This document shows positions 17,394-28,200 of a DNA stretch of 64,000 nt, piece after piece. The notes beneath the pieces were generated by a model. It was not told where the DNA came from. It searched no databases and saw only the letters and a list, made by a program, of their open reading frames with translations. Positions within the stretch are counted from its first letter, which is position 1; every line of letters begins with the position of its first letter. The stretch comes from Nocardioides sambongensis. GTDB taxonomy: Bacteria; Actinomycetota; Actinomycetes; Propionibacteriales; Nocardioidaceae. The translations under genes and the position numbers were made by a program. The stretch spans positions 496,001 to 560,000 of the forward strand of contig NZ_CP041091.1 in NCBI RefSeq assembly GCF_006494815.1, written 5' to 3'.

Positions 17394-17415
17394 GAAACGG
17401 ACCGCGGTCCGTTTC
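17394..17415. promoter_or_regulatory. 22-bp perfect palindrome, probable TetR operator
   Basis: Arms GAAACGGACCG and CGGTCCGTTTC meet without a spacer at 17404/17405. The right edge is 7 nt before the flavin reductase start and the left edge 48 nt before the TetR start. Length, symmetry and position fit a TetR-dimer site. Confidence 0.75.
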
Positions 17416-17422
17416 GATCGGC

Positions 17423-17976
17423 ATGACTGACACCACCCGCGTCGCCGTCCTGGTCGGCAGCCTCCGCACCGACTCCCTCAACCGTCGCATCGCCGAGGTG
17501 CTGCGCGACAACGCTCCCGAGGGTGTCGAGGTCGACATCATCGACGGTCTGCTCGACCGGATCCCGTTCTACAACGAGGACCTGGACGCGGGCAGCGCTC
17601 CGGAGGCGGCCGCCGAGCTGCGCACCCGGATCGCCGCGTCCGACCGCGTGCTCGCGGTGACCCCGGAGTACAACGGCACCATGCCGGCGGTCCTCAACAA
17701 CGCGATCGACTGGCTCTCCCGCCCCTACGGCGCCGGCGCCCTGGTGGGCAAGCCGTTCGGCGTCGTCGGTGCCACCCCGACCCCTACGGCGGCAAGTGGG
17801 CGCACGCCGACACCGTCCGCTCCGCGGGCATCGCCGGCGCGAGGGTCGTCGAGGACGTCACCGTCTCCCAGTCCGCGCTCGAGGTCGACCCGACCACGGA
17901 CCCCGAGGTCCGGGTGAAGCTTGTCGCCGCGCTGACCACGCTGGTCGAGGCGCCGGCGCAGGTCCCGGCCGCCTGA
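17423..17976 (+). CDS. NAD(P)H-dependent FMN reductase (one apparent frameshift)
   Basis: A flavodoxin-like reductase of about 184 residues after repair. The FMN phosphate-binding start VAVLVGSLRTDSLNRRIAE and the TPEYNGTMPAVLNNAIDWLSRP motif are those of the NADPH-dependent FMN reductase / azoreductase family. The frame breaks in CCCC at 17775-17778; one added C gives ATPDPYGGKWAHADT and an intact family C-terminus ending at 17976. It is divergent from a TetR gene with a palindrome in its promoter, suggesting induction by an electrophile or quinone. Confidence 0.8.
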
Positions 17977-18015
17977 CCAGGTCCTGGCCGGATCGGGGCG
18001 TCCGGTGCCGCCGGG

Positions 18016-18027
18016 TACGGTCGGACC
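18016..18027 (+). promoter_or_regulatory. -10 box of the amidase gene
   Basis: TACGGT (18016-18021) lies 6 nt before GTG 18028, indicating a leaderless start. Confidence 0.35.
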
Positions 18028-19451
18028 GTGGCCGACCTGCACGACCTGACCGCCCTGGAGCAGGGCGCCCTGATCCGCTCCGGTGAGCTCGACCCGGTCG
18101 AGCTCACCGAGCACTACCTCGAACGCGCCGCGCGTCTCCCGCAGGAGTACGTCGACGGCGCGTTCGCCTTCCGGGACGACGACGGCGCCCGTCGACGCGC
18201 GCGCGAGGTCGCCGCGGTCGGTCCGGTCGGCGACGGGGCCTCACCGCTGGCCGGGGTGCCCACGGCGATCAAGGACCTCAACCTCACCGCCGGCACCCCG
18301 ACCGCCTTCGGCTCGCCGGTCTTCGCCGGCCACGTCCCCGCCGTCTCCGACGCGGTCACCCTCGCCATCGAGGAGGCGGGGCTGGTCAGCCTCGGCAAGA
18401 CCGCCACGCCCGAGTTCGGGTCCCCCTGCTACACCGAGCCCGAGGGCCGCCCGCCGGCGGTGACCCCGTGGGACACCACCCGGATGGCGGGCGGCTCCTC
18501 CGGCGGCGCGGCCGCCGCGGTCGCCGCGGGCCTGGTCCCGGTCGCCCACGGCTCCGACGGCGGTGGCTCGATCCGGATCCCCGCCGCCTGCTGCGGCCTG
18601 GTCGGGCTCAAGCCCACCCGCGGCCGGATCAGCGGCTTCCCGATGTACGGCGACCCGGTCGGACTGTCCACCTCCGGGACGATCGCGCGGAGCGTGGCCG
18701 ACGCCGCGGCCCTGCTCGACGTGCTGGCCGGGCGCCGCGCCGGCGACCCGTCCTGGGCGCCGGAGCCGTCGGGCACCTTCCTCGACGCGGCGGGGCGCGA
18801 GCCCGGACGGCTGCGGATCGCCGTCTTCGACACCCCGGTCATCGCCGACGTGGACGTCGACCCCGCGGTCACCGCCGCGTTCGAGGAGACCTGTGCCCTG
18901 CTCGGCTCCCTCGGCCACGCGGTGGAAGGGGTCCCGGTGCCGATCCCACGGGACGCCGTGGGCGACTTCGAGACCTGCTGGGCGGTGCTGACCGCGCTCT
19001 CCACCACGCCGCTCGCCGCGGAGCAGCGCGCGCTGCTGCGCCCGCTGACCCGCTGGCTCGGCGAGCTCGGCGAGGCGGTGCCCGCCCCGAGTTCGGCCTG
19101 GCCATCGGCCGGCTGCGCCGGTTCGCGGCCGAGGCGCTCGTCGCGCTCGCGCCCTACGACGCGGTGCTGACGCCGACGCTGGCCACCGTGCCGCTGCCGG
19201 TCGGCGCCATCCGCGACGACGCCGACCCGGCTGCCGACTTCGCCGCGCAGAAGCGGTTCACGCCGTGGACCTCGGCCTGGAACGTCACCGGGATGCCCGC
19301 GGTCTCGCTGCCGCTGCACACCTCGCCGGAGGGGCTGCCGATCGGGATGATGCTGGCCGCGAGACCGGCCGAGGAGGAGCTGCTGGTCTCCCTGGCGGCG
19401 CAGATCGAGGCGGCCCTGCCGTGGAAGGACCGGCACCCGCCGCTGTGGTGA
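18028..19451 (+). CDS. Amidase-signature enzyme (one apparent frameshift)
   Basis: About 474 residues when repaired. The amidase signature is complete: AIKDLN (catalytic Lys), GSSGGAAAAVAAGLVPVAHGSDGGGSIRIPAACCGLVGLKP split here as GGSSGGAAAAVAAG and SDGGGSIRIPAACCG, holding the cis-Ser/Ser of the Ser-Ser-Lys triad. The frame breaks in CCCC at 19085-19088; restoring one C gives AVPAPEFGLAIGRLRRF and a normal C-terminus (PIGMMLAARPAEEELL). Family members hydrolyse amides, nitrile-derived amides or cyclic amides; GatA is less likely because no gatB or gatC adjoins. Possibly cotranscribed with nothing else. Confidence 0.85.
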
Positions 19452-19479
19452 GTGCGGCCCGGCCGGGTGCGGTCGGGTC

Positions 19480-19493
19480 TAGGGTGCTGCCTC
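19480..19493 (+). promoter_or_regulatory. -10 box of the GH67-like gene
   Basis: TAGGGT (19480-19485) lies 8 nt before GTG 19494; no ribosome-binding site is present between them. Confidence 0.35.
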
Positions 19494-22478
19494 GTGACGG
19501 CACGCCGGAGTCTCCAGGTGGCCGCGGTGCTGCTTTCGCTGGCGTTGCTCGGGGACTGCTCGCCACCGGGATCTCCTCCGCGCTGGGCATCCGGACCGAG
19601 GCCAAGGAGGTGCCGGTCGAGCAGCTCCGGGCCGCGCCGCCCCGAGCGGCGGTGCCGCCACCTCGGATCACCGGCGTGGACGTCGTACGGACGCTGCGGA
19701 CGCGGACCGCGGTCGCCGAGCTGAGGTCGGCGGTCGCCTCGGCCGAACGGACCCGCGGACGTGCCGACGTCACCGTCCGCTTCGGGGACGGCGACCCCGA
19801 CGACGACAGCTACCGGCTGGGCGGCACCGCGGCCCGGCTCCGGGTCCTCGCGCCGAGTGAGACCGGCGCCGTCCGCGGGCTCTACGACCTCGCCGCCGCG
19901 GCACGCGAGCGCCGACCACTCACCGAGCGCCTCGGCGAGCGGGTGACCTCACGCCTCTCGTTCCGGATGGTCGATCTCGGGGCGGCCGGCGTCGACGCCG
20001 ACCCCGAGCAGTGGCGCGGCGGGACCGACTACTCCCACTACTCACGCGCCTTCGAGGACGTGATCCTGCCGGAGGCGCCGTACGTCGACCGGGCGGCGCT
20101 CCCCGCAGCCCGACGCAGCGTGCTGCGCTACGTCCGCCACGAGCTGGCCGCGGGGTACAACGCGCTCGCGGTGCCCGGGTTCCTGGAGTACCTGACGTTC
20201 ACCGAGGTGCCCGAGATCTACGCCGACCATCCCGAGCACGTCGCCCGGGCCGAGGCGATGCGTGCGGCGTTCGGACCGATCTGGGAGCAGGTCGACCGGC
20301 TCGGGATGAAGGTCTACCTGCGCACCGACATGCTGATCCTGAGCGGCCCGCTGGAGGAGTACCTGACCGAGCGGTTCGGGCTCGACGCCGAGGACGAGCG
20401 GCTCTGGGACGTCTACCGGGCCGGGCTCGACGAGCTCTACGACCGGATGCCCCACCTGGCCGGCGTGGTGCTGCGGATCGGGGAGGGCGGCGACATCTAC
20501 AACCTGCCCGGGTGGGACTACTACTCCGAGATCACGGTGACCACGCCGGAGGCGGTCCGGGCGATGCTGACCGCCTTCACCGAGCAGGCCGAGCGGTCCT
20601 CGACGACCGTGATCTTCCGCACCTGGAGCGTCGGCGTGGGCGCGGTCGGCGCGATGCACACCGACCCCGACTCCTACCGGGAGGTGCTGGACGGGGTGGA
20701 CTCCCCGAACCTGGTGGTCTCCACGAAGTACAGCCTCGGCGACTACTACAGCTGGTTGCCGCTGAACGAGACACTCGAGATCGGCGATCAGCGGCGCATC
20801 GTGGAGTTCCAGAGCCGGCGTGAGTTCGAGGCGTTCGGCGCCGTCCCCAACGATCTCGCGGTGCTGCACCGGGCGGCGCTGCAGCGGTTCCTGGCCGCGA
20901 ACCCGCGGATCGAGGGCGTGTGGACCTGGACCCAGGACGGCGGACCTTGGCGGGCCGGGCCGATGTCGCTGATGCTCACCGACGGGTTCTGGCAGCTCTA
21001 CGACCTCAACTCGGCCACCACCGCGCGGCTGGCCCGCGACCCCGACGCCGATCCGGCGGAGCTGACCGCCGACTGGGCACGCCGCTGGTTCTCCACCGAT
21101 CCGGCCACGGTGCGGGCGATCGGCGAGACCATGGCGCTCTCCCGGGAGGCGGTCACCCACGGTCTCTACATCGACCGGTTCGCCGAGGTCCGGGGGTTCG
21201 CCCTGGGCCTGGAGCCGCCGCCGCAGATGTGGATCTTCGAGTGGGACATCCTCACCGGTGACAGCGCGGTGCTCGACGTGATCTATGCGATCGTCCGCGA
21301 CTCCGGCCCGGCCGGTGTCGCCGCGGCGATCGCGGACGGCGACCGGGCGGTGCGGACCGCCGCTCGGATGCGGGAGCTGATCGCGGGCACGGACCCGGCG
21401 CGCTACCGCGACCCTGCGCTGCGCAGCCAGCTCCTCGAGGCGCTCGACTACCAGGTCGACCTGTTCACCGTGCTCGGCGCCTACCGGGCGATGGTGCTGC
21501 GCCACGCGCAGTGGCTCGACACCGGCGAGGGCCGCGACCTCTGGGCGTTGGCGCGGGACGCCTTCGACCGGGCCGCCGCGCACCACGAGGAGCGGTACGG
21601 CGACGACGTCCGGCTGCCGGCGTACAACCTGACCGCCGCGCGGATCGGGGAGCAGCGCGCCGAGCGCGACCTGCCGATGGCATGGCTGGCGCGGTGGGGC
21701 CTGCTGGTGTTGGTGGGCGCCGTCGCGCTGACCGCGACCGGTCGGCGGATGGCACGCGCGGTGGCGACCCCGTGGTGTGACCCGGGCCCGGTGAACCGTT
21801 GGCTGGTGGCGCTGCTCCCGCTCGCCGCGGTGCTGTGGAGCCGGCTGGTGCTGACCTGGTTCCTCGCGCCGTCCCACCTGCTCCTGGTCGGGATCGGGTG
21901 GGTGGCGCTCGCGGCCGCCGTGCTGGTGACGCGCTCGTGGGGGTCGCGACGGTGGTCGCCGGCGCGGTGGTGCTGCGCTCGGTGCTGCTCCTCGCGGTGC
22001 TGGCCTGGCGGGGCCGGGGGGCTACTGGTTCGTGTTCTGGACCGAGCCGGGGTGGCGCACGGCCTACGTCGTCGTCTCGTTCGTGCTCTTCGGGTGGGTC
22101 CTGGCCAGCCTGGTGTGGGCCGCGTCGGCCGGTCTCGGCGTCCGCCGCGCGTGCGCGTTGCTGCTTGCCGTCGTCGGTGCGGTCCTGGTCGGCGTCGGCG
22201 CGCTGTTGGCGACCGTCGGCCTGGAGGCCGGGCTGGCCCGCTGGAACGACGAGCTCGCGCTGCTGCCGTGGGGGATGGCGCGGATCCTCGGCATCACCAC
22301 CTTCCTCGGCATCCCCGACGCGCTGCCGACGTGGCTGCTCGTCGCCGGCGCCGCGCTGCTGCTGGTGGCGGCGTGGATCACCGGGCGGCGAACCAGGACG
22401 CTGCGGCAGTCCGGAACCGGTCCGGATCCCAGGCGCCCGCGCCTTCCGGGATCCGGGTCAGGAGCGGTGTCCCGGTGA
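19494..22478 (+). CDS. GH67-like membrane protein (three apparent frameshifts)
   Basis: About 995 residues when repaired. The N-terminus has an uncleaved-signal-like hydrophobic helix (VAAVLLSLALLG). A beta-rich domain is followed by a large TIM-barrel-like region (about residues 180-600) with RIGEGGDIYNLPGWDYYSE and STKYSLGDYYSWLPLN, resembling alpha-glucuronidase-family (GH67) cores. The C-terminal quarter has several strongly hydrophobic segments, so the glycosidase-like domain is tethered to a polytopic membrane domain. Frame breaks: GGGG at 19551-19554, near 21931, and the G run ending 22020; one base added at each joins the protein. The end overlaps convergent bioD by 101 bp. Activity is unproven. 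Confidence 0.6.
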
Positions 22479-23097
22479 CCCGTGGCAGGTCCTCGAGGTT
22501 GCACCGCTCGGCGAGGCCGGGGGATGCGGGCCACGCCCCGATCACCAGGCCGGCCGGCTCGAACCCCGCAGCACGCAGGGTCGCGACGGTCAGCGTCGCG
22601 TGGTTCAGGGTGCCGAGGCCCGCCCGGCAGACCACGACGACGGACGGCTCGGCCTCGGCGTCGCGCAGGTGACGGGCCAGGTCGAGCAGGGTGCCGCCGG
22701 CGTCATCCAGGCGCACCAGCAGGCCGCCGGCCCCCTCCACCAGCAGGGTGTCGTGGTCGGTGGCCATCGCCAGGAGTCGGGCGGCGTGCTGGGCGATCGG
22801 AGGCAGCGCGACTCGCTCCAGTCGGGCGGCGGTGTCCGGGGCGAGCGGCGCGGCGAGCCGGGTCCACTCGTGCACCGAGCAGCCGGCCAGCCGGGCGACC
22901 TCCTCCACGTCCGGCGTCTCCGGCACCGCACCGGCCGCTGCGCCGGGCCCGCCTGGGCCCGCACCGATGCCGGTCTGCACCGGCTTGACCACCGCGGTCC
23001 GTGCGCCGCGGGCGAGCTCGGCGGCGGCGAGCGCGGCCGTGGTGACCGTCTTGCCGACGCCCGTGTCGGTCCCGGTCACCAGCACGATCCGGGTCAC
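22378..23097 (-). CDS. bioD: Dethiobiotin synthetase
   Basis: A 239-residue ATPase that closes the ureido ring of biotin from DAPA, CO2 and ATP. The P-loop GTDTGVGKT is at residues about 8-16, KPVQTG at about 36 and VEGAGGLLVRL at about 115, all family signatures. It starts at GTG 23097, overlapping the bioF stop (GTGA), and is the last gene of bioB-A-F-D. Its 3' end overlaps the convergent GH67-like gene by 101 bp. Confidence 0.95.
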   Translation of the reverse strand: MTRIVLVTGTDTGVGKTVTTAALAAAELARGARTAVVKPVQTGIGAGPGGPGAAAGAVPETPDVEEVARLAGCSVHEWTRLAAPLAPDTAARLERVALPPIAQHAARLLAMATDHDTLLVEGAGGLLVRLDDAGGTLLDLARHLRDAEAEPSVVVVCRAGLGTLNHATLTVATLRAAGFEPAGLVIGAWPASPGLAERCNLEDLPRVTGTPLLTRIPEGAGAWDPDRFRTAAASWFAAR

Positions 23098-24221
23098 CGG
23101 TGCTCCTCGACCAGACCGCGCAGCGTCCGGACCGCGCACTGCCACTCGTCCTCGGGCACGCCGGCGCTCGCGGTGATCCGCAGCCGGGAGATGCCGTCGG
23201 GCACCGAGGGCGGCCGGAAGCAGCCGACCCGGAGGCCGGCATCCAGCGCGGCGGCCTGCGCAGCGACCGCGGCGCCCGGCGAGGCCATCGGCACCGACAG
23301 CACCGCCCCCGCCGGTACGCCGACGCCGACCGCCTCCGCCACCTGCTCCACCCGGCGTCGTACTGTCGCGCCCAGGTCGGGGCGGGCGGTCATCTGCCGC
23401 AGCGCCTCCCGCGCCGCCGCGGCCGCCGGCGGCGCCAGCCCGGTGTCGAAGACGAACGGGCGGGCCCGGTTGACCAGGTGCTCGCGGACCGCCGACGGGC
23501 CGAGCACGGCACCGCCCTGGCTGGCCAGCGACTTGGAGAGGGTCGCGGTGAGCAGCACGTGGGGGAGGCCGGCCAGGCCGTGGCGGGCCACCAGCCCGGG
23601 CCCGTGCACGCCGAGGCCGTGCGCCTCGTCGACGACCAGCAGGGCGTCGTGCTCCGCGCAGACCGAGGCCAGTTCCGACAGCGGCGCCGCGTCGCCGAGC
23701 ACGGAGTAGACCGACTCGACCAGCACCAGGGCCCGCTCGCCGGCGCGGTCGGCCGCGGCCAGGGCGGCACGGACGGCGTCGACGTCGCTGTGCGGGACCA
23801 CCGTCAGGCCTGCGCGGGAGAGCCGGCACCCGTCGACCAGGGAGGCGTGCACGTGGGCGTCGGAGATGATCCGGGTGTCCCGGTCGGCCAGCGCGGCGAC
23901 CACGGCGAGGTTGGCGTGATAGCCGGTGGACAGCACCAGTGCGGCCGGCTGACCCGTCGCCGTGGCCAGCTCGTGCTCGAGCTCGGCGTGCAGGGTGAGG
24001 CTGCCGGTGACGAGTCGCGACGCGCCCGCGCCGCCGCCCCAGGTCAGCGCCGCCCGGGACGCCGCTGCGCGCACCGACGGGTCGCGCGCGAGGCCGAGGT
24101 AGTCGTTGCCGGCCAGGTCGACCAAGGGCTCCTCGGCGGCGCGCGGTCGCAGCCGACGGGTCAGTCCGGCTCGCTCCCGATCGTCGGCCTGCTGCGCCAG
24201 CCACCGCTGCCAGCGGCTCAC
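23094..24221 (-). CDS. bioF: 8-amino-7-oxononanoate synthase
   Basis: A 375-residue PLP enzyme of the alpha-oxoamine synthase family joining pimeloyl thioester and alanine. [16 protein letters not shown] N-terminus ([14 protein letters not shown]), [26 protein letters not shown] with the PLP-contacting Asp, and the Schiff-base lysine in [14 protein letters not shown] are visible. GTG 24221 overlaps the bioA stop by GTGA, and its own stop overlaps bioD, so the three genes are translationally coupled. Confidence 0.95.
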   Translation of the reverse strand: MSRWQRWLAQQADDRERAGLTRRLRPRAAEEPLVDLAGNDYLGLARDPSVRAAASRAALTWGGGAGASRLVTGSLTLHAELEHELATATGQPAALVLSTGYHANLAVVAALADRDTRIISDAHVHASLVDGCRLSRAGLTVVPHSDVDAVRAALAAADRAGERALVLVESVYSVLGDAAPLSELASVCAEHDALLVVDEAHGLGVHGPGLVARHGLAGLPHVLLTATLSKSLASQGGAVLGPSAVREHLVNRARPFVFDTGLAPPAAAAAREALRQMTARPDLGATVRRRVEQVAEAVGVGVPAGAVLSVPMASPGAAVAAQAAALDAGLRVGCFRPPSVPDGISRLRITASAGVPEDEWQCAVRTLRGLVEEHR

Positions 24222-25537
24222 CCGGCACGCACCGCGGCGGCGATGCCGCCGGTGAGCAGGTCCAGCTCGGTCTCGGAGACCACGTAGGGCGGCATCGCGT
24301 AGACCAGGTCCCGGAACGGGCGCAGCCAGACCCCGGCGTCGAGTGCCGCCTCGGTCGCTGCGGGGACGTCGACCGGATGGTCGAGCTGGACCACGCCGAC
24401 AGCGCCCAGGGTGCGCACGTCCCGCACGCCGGGGAGGTCCCGGAGCGGGGCGAGGCCGGTGGCGAGGCGATCGCCGATCCGCCCCACGCGCCCGGCCCAG
24501 TCGTCGGCGATGAGCAGGTCGACCGATGCGCTCGCCACCGCGCAGGCGAGCGGGTTGGCCATGAAGGTCGGCCCGTGCATCACCACGCCGGAGTCGCTGC
24601 CGGCGATGCCGTGCGCCACGGCGTCGGTGGTGAGCACCGCGGCGAGGGTGAGGTAGCCGCCGGTCAGGGCCTTCCCGACACAGAGCAGGTCGGGGAGGAC
24701 CAGGTCGGCGGCGAAGAGCCGGCCGGTGCGACCGAAGCCGGTGGCGATCTCGTCGAAGACGAGCAGCAGCCCGTGCTCGTCGGCCACCTCGCGGAACGTC
24801 CGCAGACAGGCCGGCGGGTAGGGGTGCATGCCGCCGGCCCCCTGGAGCAGCGGCTCGACGACGATCCCGGCCAGCTCGTGGGCATGACGCGCGGCGAGGG
24901 TGCGGAACGCCGCGTCCCACCCGGCCACGGTCGCCGCGTCGGCATCGTGGCGTGGCGGCTGCGGCCCGAACACCTGCTGCGGCAGCACCGCGGACCACAT
25001 GCTGTGCATCCCGCCGACCGGGTCGGTCACCGACATGCAGTCGAACGTGTCGCCGTGATAGCCGCCGCGCACGGTCAGCATCCGGGTGCGCTCGGGGCGG
25101 GCGAGGCCCCGCTGATACTGCAGCACCATCTTCAGCGCCACCTCGACCGCCACCGAACCGGAGTCGGCCAGGAAGACCCGCTCCAGCGGGTCGGGGGTGA
25201 TCGCGACCAGACGACGTCCCAGCTCGACGGCGGGTCCGTGGGTCAGCCCGCCGAACATCACGTGGCTGAACCGGCCGGCCTGCTCGGCCAGTGCCCGGTC
25301 CAGCACCGGGTGCCGGTAGCCGTGGATCGCGGCCCACCACGACGACATCGCGTCGACCACCTCGCGGCCGTCGGCCAGCTCCAGCCGGGCGCCGCTCGCC
25401 CCGGTGACCAGACGCACCGGCGCCGGGTCGGTCATCGACGTGTAGGGATGCCACAGATGCGCCCGGTCGAAGGCGAGCAGGTCCTCGTCGGCGGTGGCGG
25501 GCGCTGCGCTGGTTGCCGGCGCGGGATGGGCGGACAT
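24218..25537 (-). CDS. bioA: Adenosylmethionine-8-amino-7-oxononanoate aminotransferase
   Basis: A 439-residue class III aminotransferase that uses SAM as amino donor to make [13 protein letters not shown] near residue 30 is the BioA-specific N-terminal motif. [28 protein letters not shown] (PLP-binding Asp) and the lysine of [17 protein letters not shown] complete the active site. The start codon lies 3 nt after the bioB stop, consistent with one transcript. Confidence 0.95.
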   Translation of the reverse strand: MSAHPAPATSAAPATADEDLLAFDRAHLWHPYTSMTDPAPVRLVTGASGARLELADGREVVDAMSSWWAAIHGYRHPVLDRALAEQAGRFSHVMFGGLTHGPAVELGRRLVAITPDPLERVFLADSGSVAVEVALKMVLQYQRGLARPERTRMLTVRGGYHGDTFDCMSVTDPVGGMHSMWSAVLPQQVFGPQPPRHDADAATVAGWDAAFRTLAARHAHELAGIVVEPLLQGAGGMHPYPPACLRTFREVADEHGLLLVFDEIATGFGRTGRLFAADLVLPDLLCVGKALTGGYLTLAAVLTTDAVAHGIAGSDSGVVMHGPTFMANPLACAVASASVDLLIADDWAGRVGRIGDRLATGLAPLRDLPGVRDVRTLGAVGVVQLDHPVDVPAATEAALDAGVWLRPFRDLVYAMPPYVVSETELDLLTGGIAAAVRAG

Positions 25538-25540
25538 CGG

Positions 25541-26653
25541 TCAGGCGTTCGCCGACAGCGACGTGCCGGCGCCCCGCCGCCGGATCGCCGGCTGCTCGGA
25601 AGGTGCGGGCGGCGTCGTACCGGCGGGTGGGGCGGTGGACGAACCGGCGGGTGGGACGGTGTCGGTGCCGAGCACCACGAACCCGTTGTCGCGGATCATC
25701 GCCAGGTCCGCCTCGGCCGCCTGACCCTCCAAGGTCAGGTAGTCGCCGAGGAAGAGCGAGTTGGCCACCTGCAGCGCCAGCGCCTGCAGCGAGCGCAGGT
25801 GCATCTCGCGGCCGCCGGCGATCCGGACCTCCTTGTCCGGGCAGACGAAGCGCGCCATCGCCAGGATCTTCACGCACCGCAGGGGGGAGAGCTCCCAGGT
25901 GTTCTCGTAGGGAGTCCCGTCGAAGGGCATCAGGAAGTTGACCGGGATCGAGTCCGAGCCGAGCGCGGCCAGCGCGAACAGCGCCTCGACCAGCTGCTCG
26001 TCGCTCTCCCCGAGGCCGGCGATCAGTCCCGAGCAGGGGGAGAGGCCGGCGGCCTTGGCCCTGCCGATGGTGTCCACCCGGTCGTCGTAGGTGTGCGTCT
26101 GGACGATCTTGTCGTGGTGGGACTCGGCGGTGTTGATGTTGTGGTTGTAGGCGTCGACGCCGGCCGCCGCGAGCCGCTCCGCCTGGCCGTCGCGGAGCAG
26201 ACCGAGGCAGGCGCAGACCTCGACGTCGCCGTAGCTCTCCTTCAGTGCTTCGGTCATCTGCACGACCTTGTCGACGTCCCGGTCCGAGGGGCCGCGGCCG
26301 GAGGAGACCATGCAGACGCGGGTCGCGCCGCCGCGCAGTCCGGCCCCGGCCTGCGCGACCGTCTCCTCCGTCGTCAGCCAGGAGTACTTCAGGATCGGTG
26401 CCTGCGAGCCGAGCGCCTGGGAGCAGTAGTTGCAGTTCTCCGGGCAGAGCCCCGACTTCAGGTTGACCAGGTAGTTGACCTTCACCGTGTTGCCGAAGTG
26501 GGCCCGGCGCAGCCGCCCGGCGGCGGCCACCACGGCGAGCAGGTCGGCGTCGTCGGCCCGCAGCACGGCGAGAGCGTCGGCCTCGCTGGCGCGGCCCCCG
26601 TCCAGGATGCGATCGGCGAGCGCTTCGAACGGGCGGTCGGACGTGCTGGTCAT
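25541..26653 (-). CDS. bioB: Biotin synthase
   Basis: A 370-residue radical-SAM enzyme inserting sulfur into dethiobiotin. The [10 protein letters not shown] triad binds the 4Fe-4S cluster (about residue 70); further conserved motifs include GWGE-like [18 protein letters not shown] and AGGREMHLR. The C-terminus carries a Pro/Ala/Thr-rich extension of about 40 residues beyond the usual end (from VLGTDT). It is first in the bioB-A-F-D operon; ATG 26653 follows a 23-bp BioQ-like palindrome at 26682-26704, so it is probably repressed when biotin is plentiful. Confidence 0.95.
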   Translation of the reverse strand: MTSTSDRPFEALADRILDGGRASEADALAVLRADDADLLAVVAAAGRLRRAHFGNTVKVNYLVNLKSGLCPENCNYCSQALGSQAPILKYSWLTTEETVAQAGAGLRGGATRVCMVSSGRGPSDRDVDKVVQMTEALKESYGDVEVCACLGLLRDGQAERLAAAGVDAYNHNINTAESHHDKIVQTHTYDDRVDTIGRAKAAGLSPCSGLIAGLGESDEQLVEALFALAALGSDSIPVNFLMPFDGTPYENTWELSPLRCVKILAMARFVCPDKEVRIAGGREMHLRSLQALALQVANSLFLGDYLTLEGQAAEADLAMIRDNGFVVLGTDTVPPAGSSTAPPAGTTPPAPSEQPAIRRRGAGTSLSANA

Positions 26654-26681
26654 TCGTGCTCCCTCGGATCGGCGGCGCGGC

Positions 26682-26704
26682 GTACCTGAACAGTGTTCAG
26701 GTAC
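26682..26704. promoter_or_regulatory. BioQ-type operator upstream of bioB
   Basis: Arms GTACCTGAAC and GTTCAGGTAC flank AGT; symmetry extends one more pair. The core TGAAC-N3-GTTCA matches the BioQ site known from corynebacteria and mycobacteria. It lies 29 nt upstream of the bioB start. The same core occurs at 28893-28905. Confidence 0.85.
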
Positions 26705-26798
26705 GCCGAGGGTAGCGGTCGCCGCGAGGCGTCGCGCGGGCTCGCCCGTCATCCGGACCGCCGCTCCGAGTGACCGGGCACCGGCCGGGGATCCGGCC

Positions 26799-26828
26799 GG
26801 ACGGGTCGGGTTCGGACGGGTCGGGTTC
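26799..26828. repeat. Two tandem copies of a 15-bp unit
   Basis: GGACGGGTCGGGTTC is repeated exactly at 26799-26813 and 26814-26828, just beyond the 3' end of bioN. No function is evident. Confidence 0.7.
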
Positions 26829-26840
26829 GGGCGGGACGCC

Positions 26841-27455
26841 TCAGTCGAGGTCGCCCAGGCCGCGGGCGTGCAGCGCGTCGCCGGTCTCCAGCGACCGGGC
26901 GACCATCCGGATCACGAAGGGGGAGAGGTAGGCCCGCGGGTGACGGCTCAGGCCGCGGGCGCGGGCGGCGTCACGGGTCTCCCGGGCGATGGTCAGGGTC
27001 CCGGGCAGCGCGCCGATCGCGAGACTGATCGCCAGGGCGACCCGCTCCGGGCGGACGCCGATCCGGCGCAGCGGCCCCAGCCAGCGCACCACCGCGTCCA
27101 GCATCGCGTTCACCGAGGTGGTCGTGGTCAGCACCACGGCGGCCAGGGAGAGCGCGACCAGGTCCAGCAGCGTCTCGATCGCCTTGCCGGGCCCGTACCA
27201 CCACCACTGCAGGCCGCCGGCGAAGAGCGCGATCAGCAGGACCGCACGCGTGGCTCGCGCCAGCGTGCGGACCCGGACCCGGGCCAGCGCGGCGAGCCCG
27301 AGCGCGACGAGCAGGAAGCCGGCAGCCGCCCACGGGTCGCGGACCAGGACCACCACCAGGCTGAAGACCGCCAGGCCGACGATCTTGACCCCCACCGGCA
27401 GCCGGTGCAGCACGGTGTCGCCCGGCTGGTGCGCGCCGAGCAGGATGTCGCTCAT
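26841..27455 (-). CDS. bioN: Biotin ECF transporter transmembrane (T) component
   Basis: A 204-residue EcfT-type membrane protein with about five hydrophobic segments. [14 protein letters not shown] is the Ala-Arg-Gly coupling-helix motif that contacts the ATPase; a second ARG occurs near the C-terminus ([11 protein letters not shown]). The start overlaps the bioM stop by ATGA. With BioM and BioY it forms a dedicated high-affinity biotin importer. Confidence 0.88.
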   Translation of the reverse strand: MSDILLGAHQPGDTVLHRLPVGVKIVGLAVFSLVVVLVRDPWAAAGFLLVALGLAALARVRVRTLARATRAVLLIALFAGGLQWWWYGPGKAIETLLDLVALSLAAVVLTTTTSVNAMLDAVVRWLGPLRRIGVRPERVALAISLAIGALPGTLTIARETRDAARARGLSRHPRAYLSPFVIRMVARSLETGDALHARGLGDLD

Positions 27456-28192
27456 CGGTCCGCCCGGGTGACGTCGTCGGGGTCGCAGGCGGCGACCGAC
27501 GCCACGTAGTGCTCGACGGCGGCGTCCGCGTCGCCGTCGAAGACCACCTCGGCGTCCGCCACCACCAGCACCCGGTCGCACCGCCGGGCCAGGTCGAGGT
27601 CGTGGGTGACCAGCACCAGCTGCTGGTCGAGGGCGAACAGGCGGTCCGCCACGCGGCGGGTGTTGGCCAGGTCGAGCAGGGTGGTCGGCTCGTCGGCCAC
27701 CACCACCGAGGGCTCCACCGCCAGCACGCCGGCCAGCGCCAGCATCTGCTTCTGTCCGCCGGAGAGCGAGTGGACCGAGTCGTGGGCGTGGTCGCCGAGA
27801 CCGAACCCGGCGAGCACCTCCAGCGCCCGCTCCCGGCGTCGTCGGGTGGAGCGCTCGTGGCGTCGCAGTGAGAGCTCCACGTCCTCCACGCACGTCGGCA
27901 TCACCAGCTGGGAGGACGGGTCGGTGAAGCAGAACCCCACGGTGCGCCGCACGGCCGCGGCGTCGCGGCGCACGTCGAGCCCGTCGACCCGGACGGTGCC
28001 GGTGGTCGGCTCGACCAGTCCGTTCAGCATCCGGGCCAGAGTCGACTTGCCCGAGCCGTTGGCCCCGATCACCCCGATGCGCGACTCGGTCAGGGTCCGC
28101 GTCGTCGGCGCCAGGATGGTCCTGGTGCCGGTCCCCGCCGCACCGCTGAGCGGTACGACGACCCCTGCCCGGTCCAGCTCGATCCGTGCCAT
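27452..28192 (-). CDS. bioM: Biotin ECF transporter ATPase (A) component
   Basis: A 246-residue ABC ATPase. Walker A GANGSGKST (about residues 43-51), a Q-loop region in TDPSSQLVMP, the signature LSGGQKQ, Walker B VVVADEPT and the switch histidine in LVLVTHDLDLA are present. It lies 8 nt after bioY and overlaps bioN by 4 nt, the usual bioY-M-N order. It powers biotin uptake through BioN. Confidence 0.93.
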   Translation of the reverse strand: MARIELDRAGVVVPLSGAAGTGTRTILAPTTRTLTESRIGVIGANGSGKSTLARMLNGLVEPTTGTVRVDGLDVRRDAAAVRRTVGFCFTDPSSQLVMPTCVEDVELSLRRHERSTRRRRERALEVLAGFGLGDHAHDSVHSLSGGQKQMLALAGVLAVEPSVVVADEPTTLLDLANTRRVADRLFALDQQLVLVTHDLDLARRCDRVLVVADAEVVFDGDADAAVEHYVASVAACDPDDVTRADR

Positions 28193-28200
28193 CGCCGGAC

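Noticed and set aside
18028..19451. Amidase as GatA of the tRNA amidotransferase
   Set aside because: gatB and gatC are absent from the surroundings; the signature alone does not show GatA.
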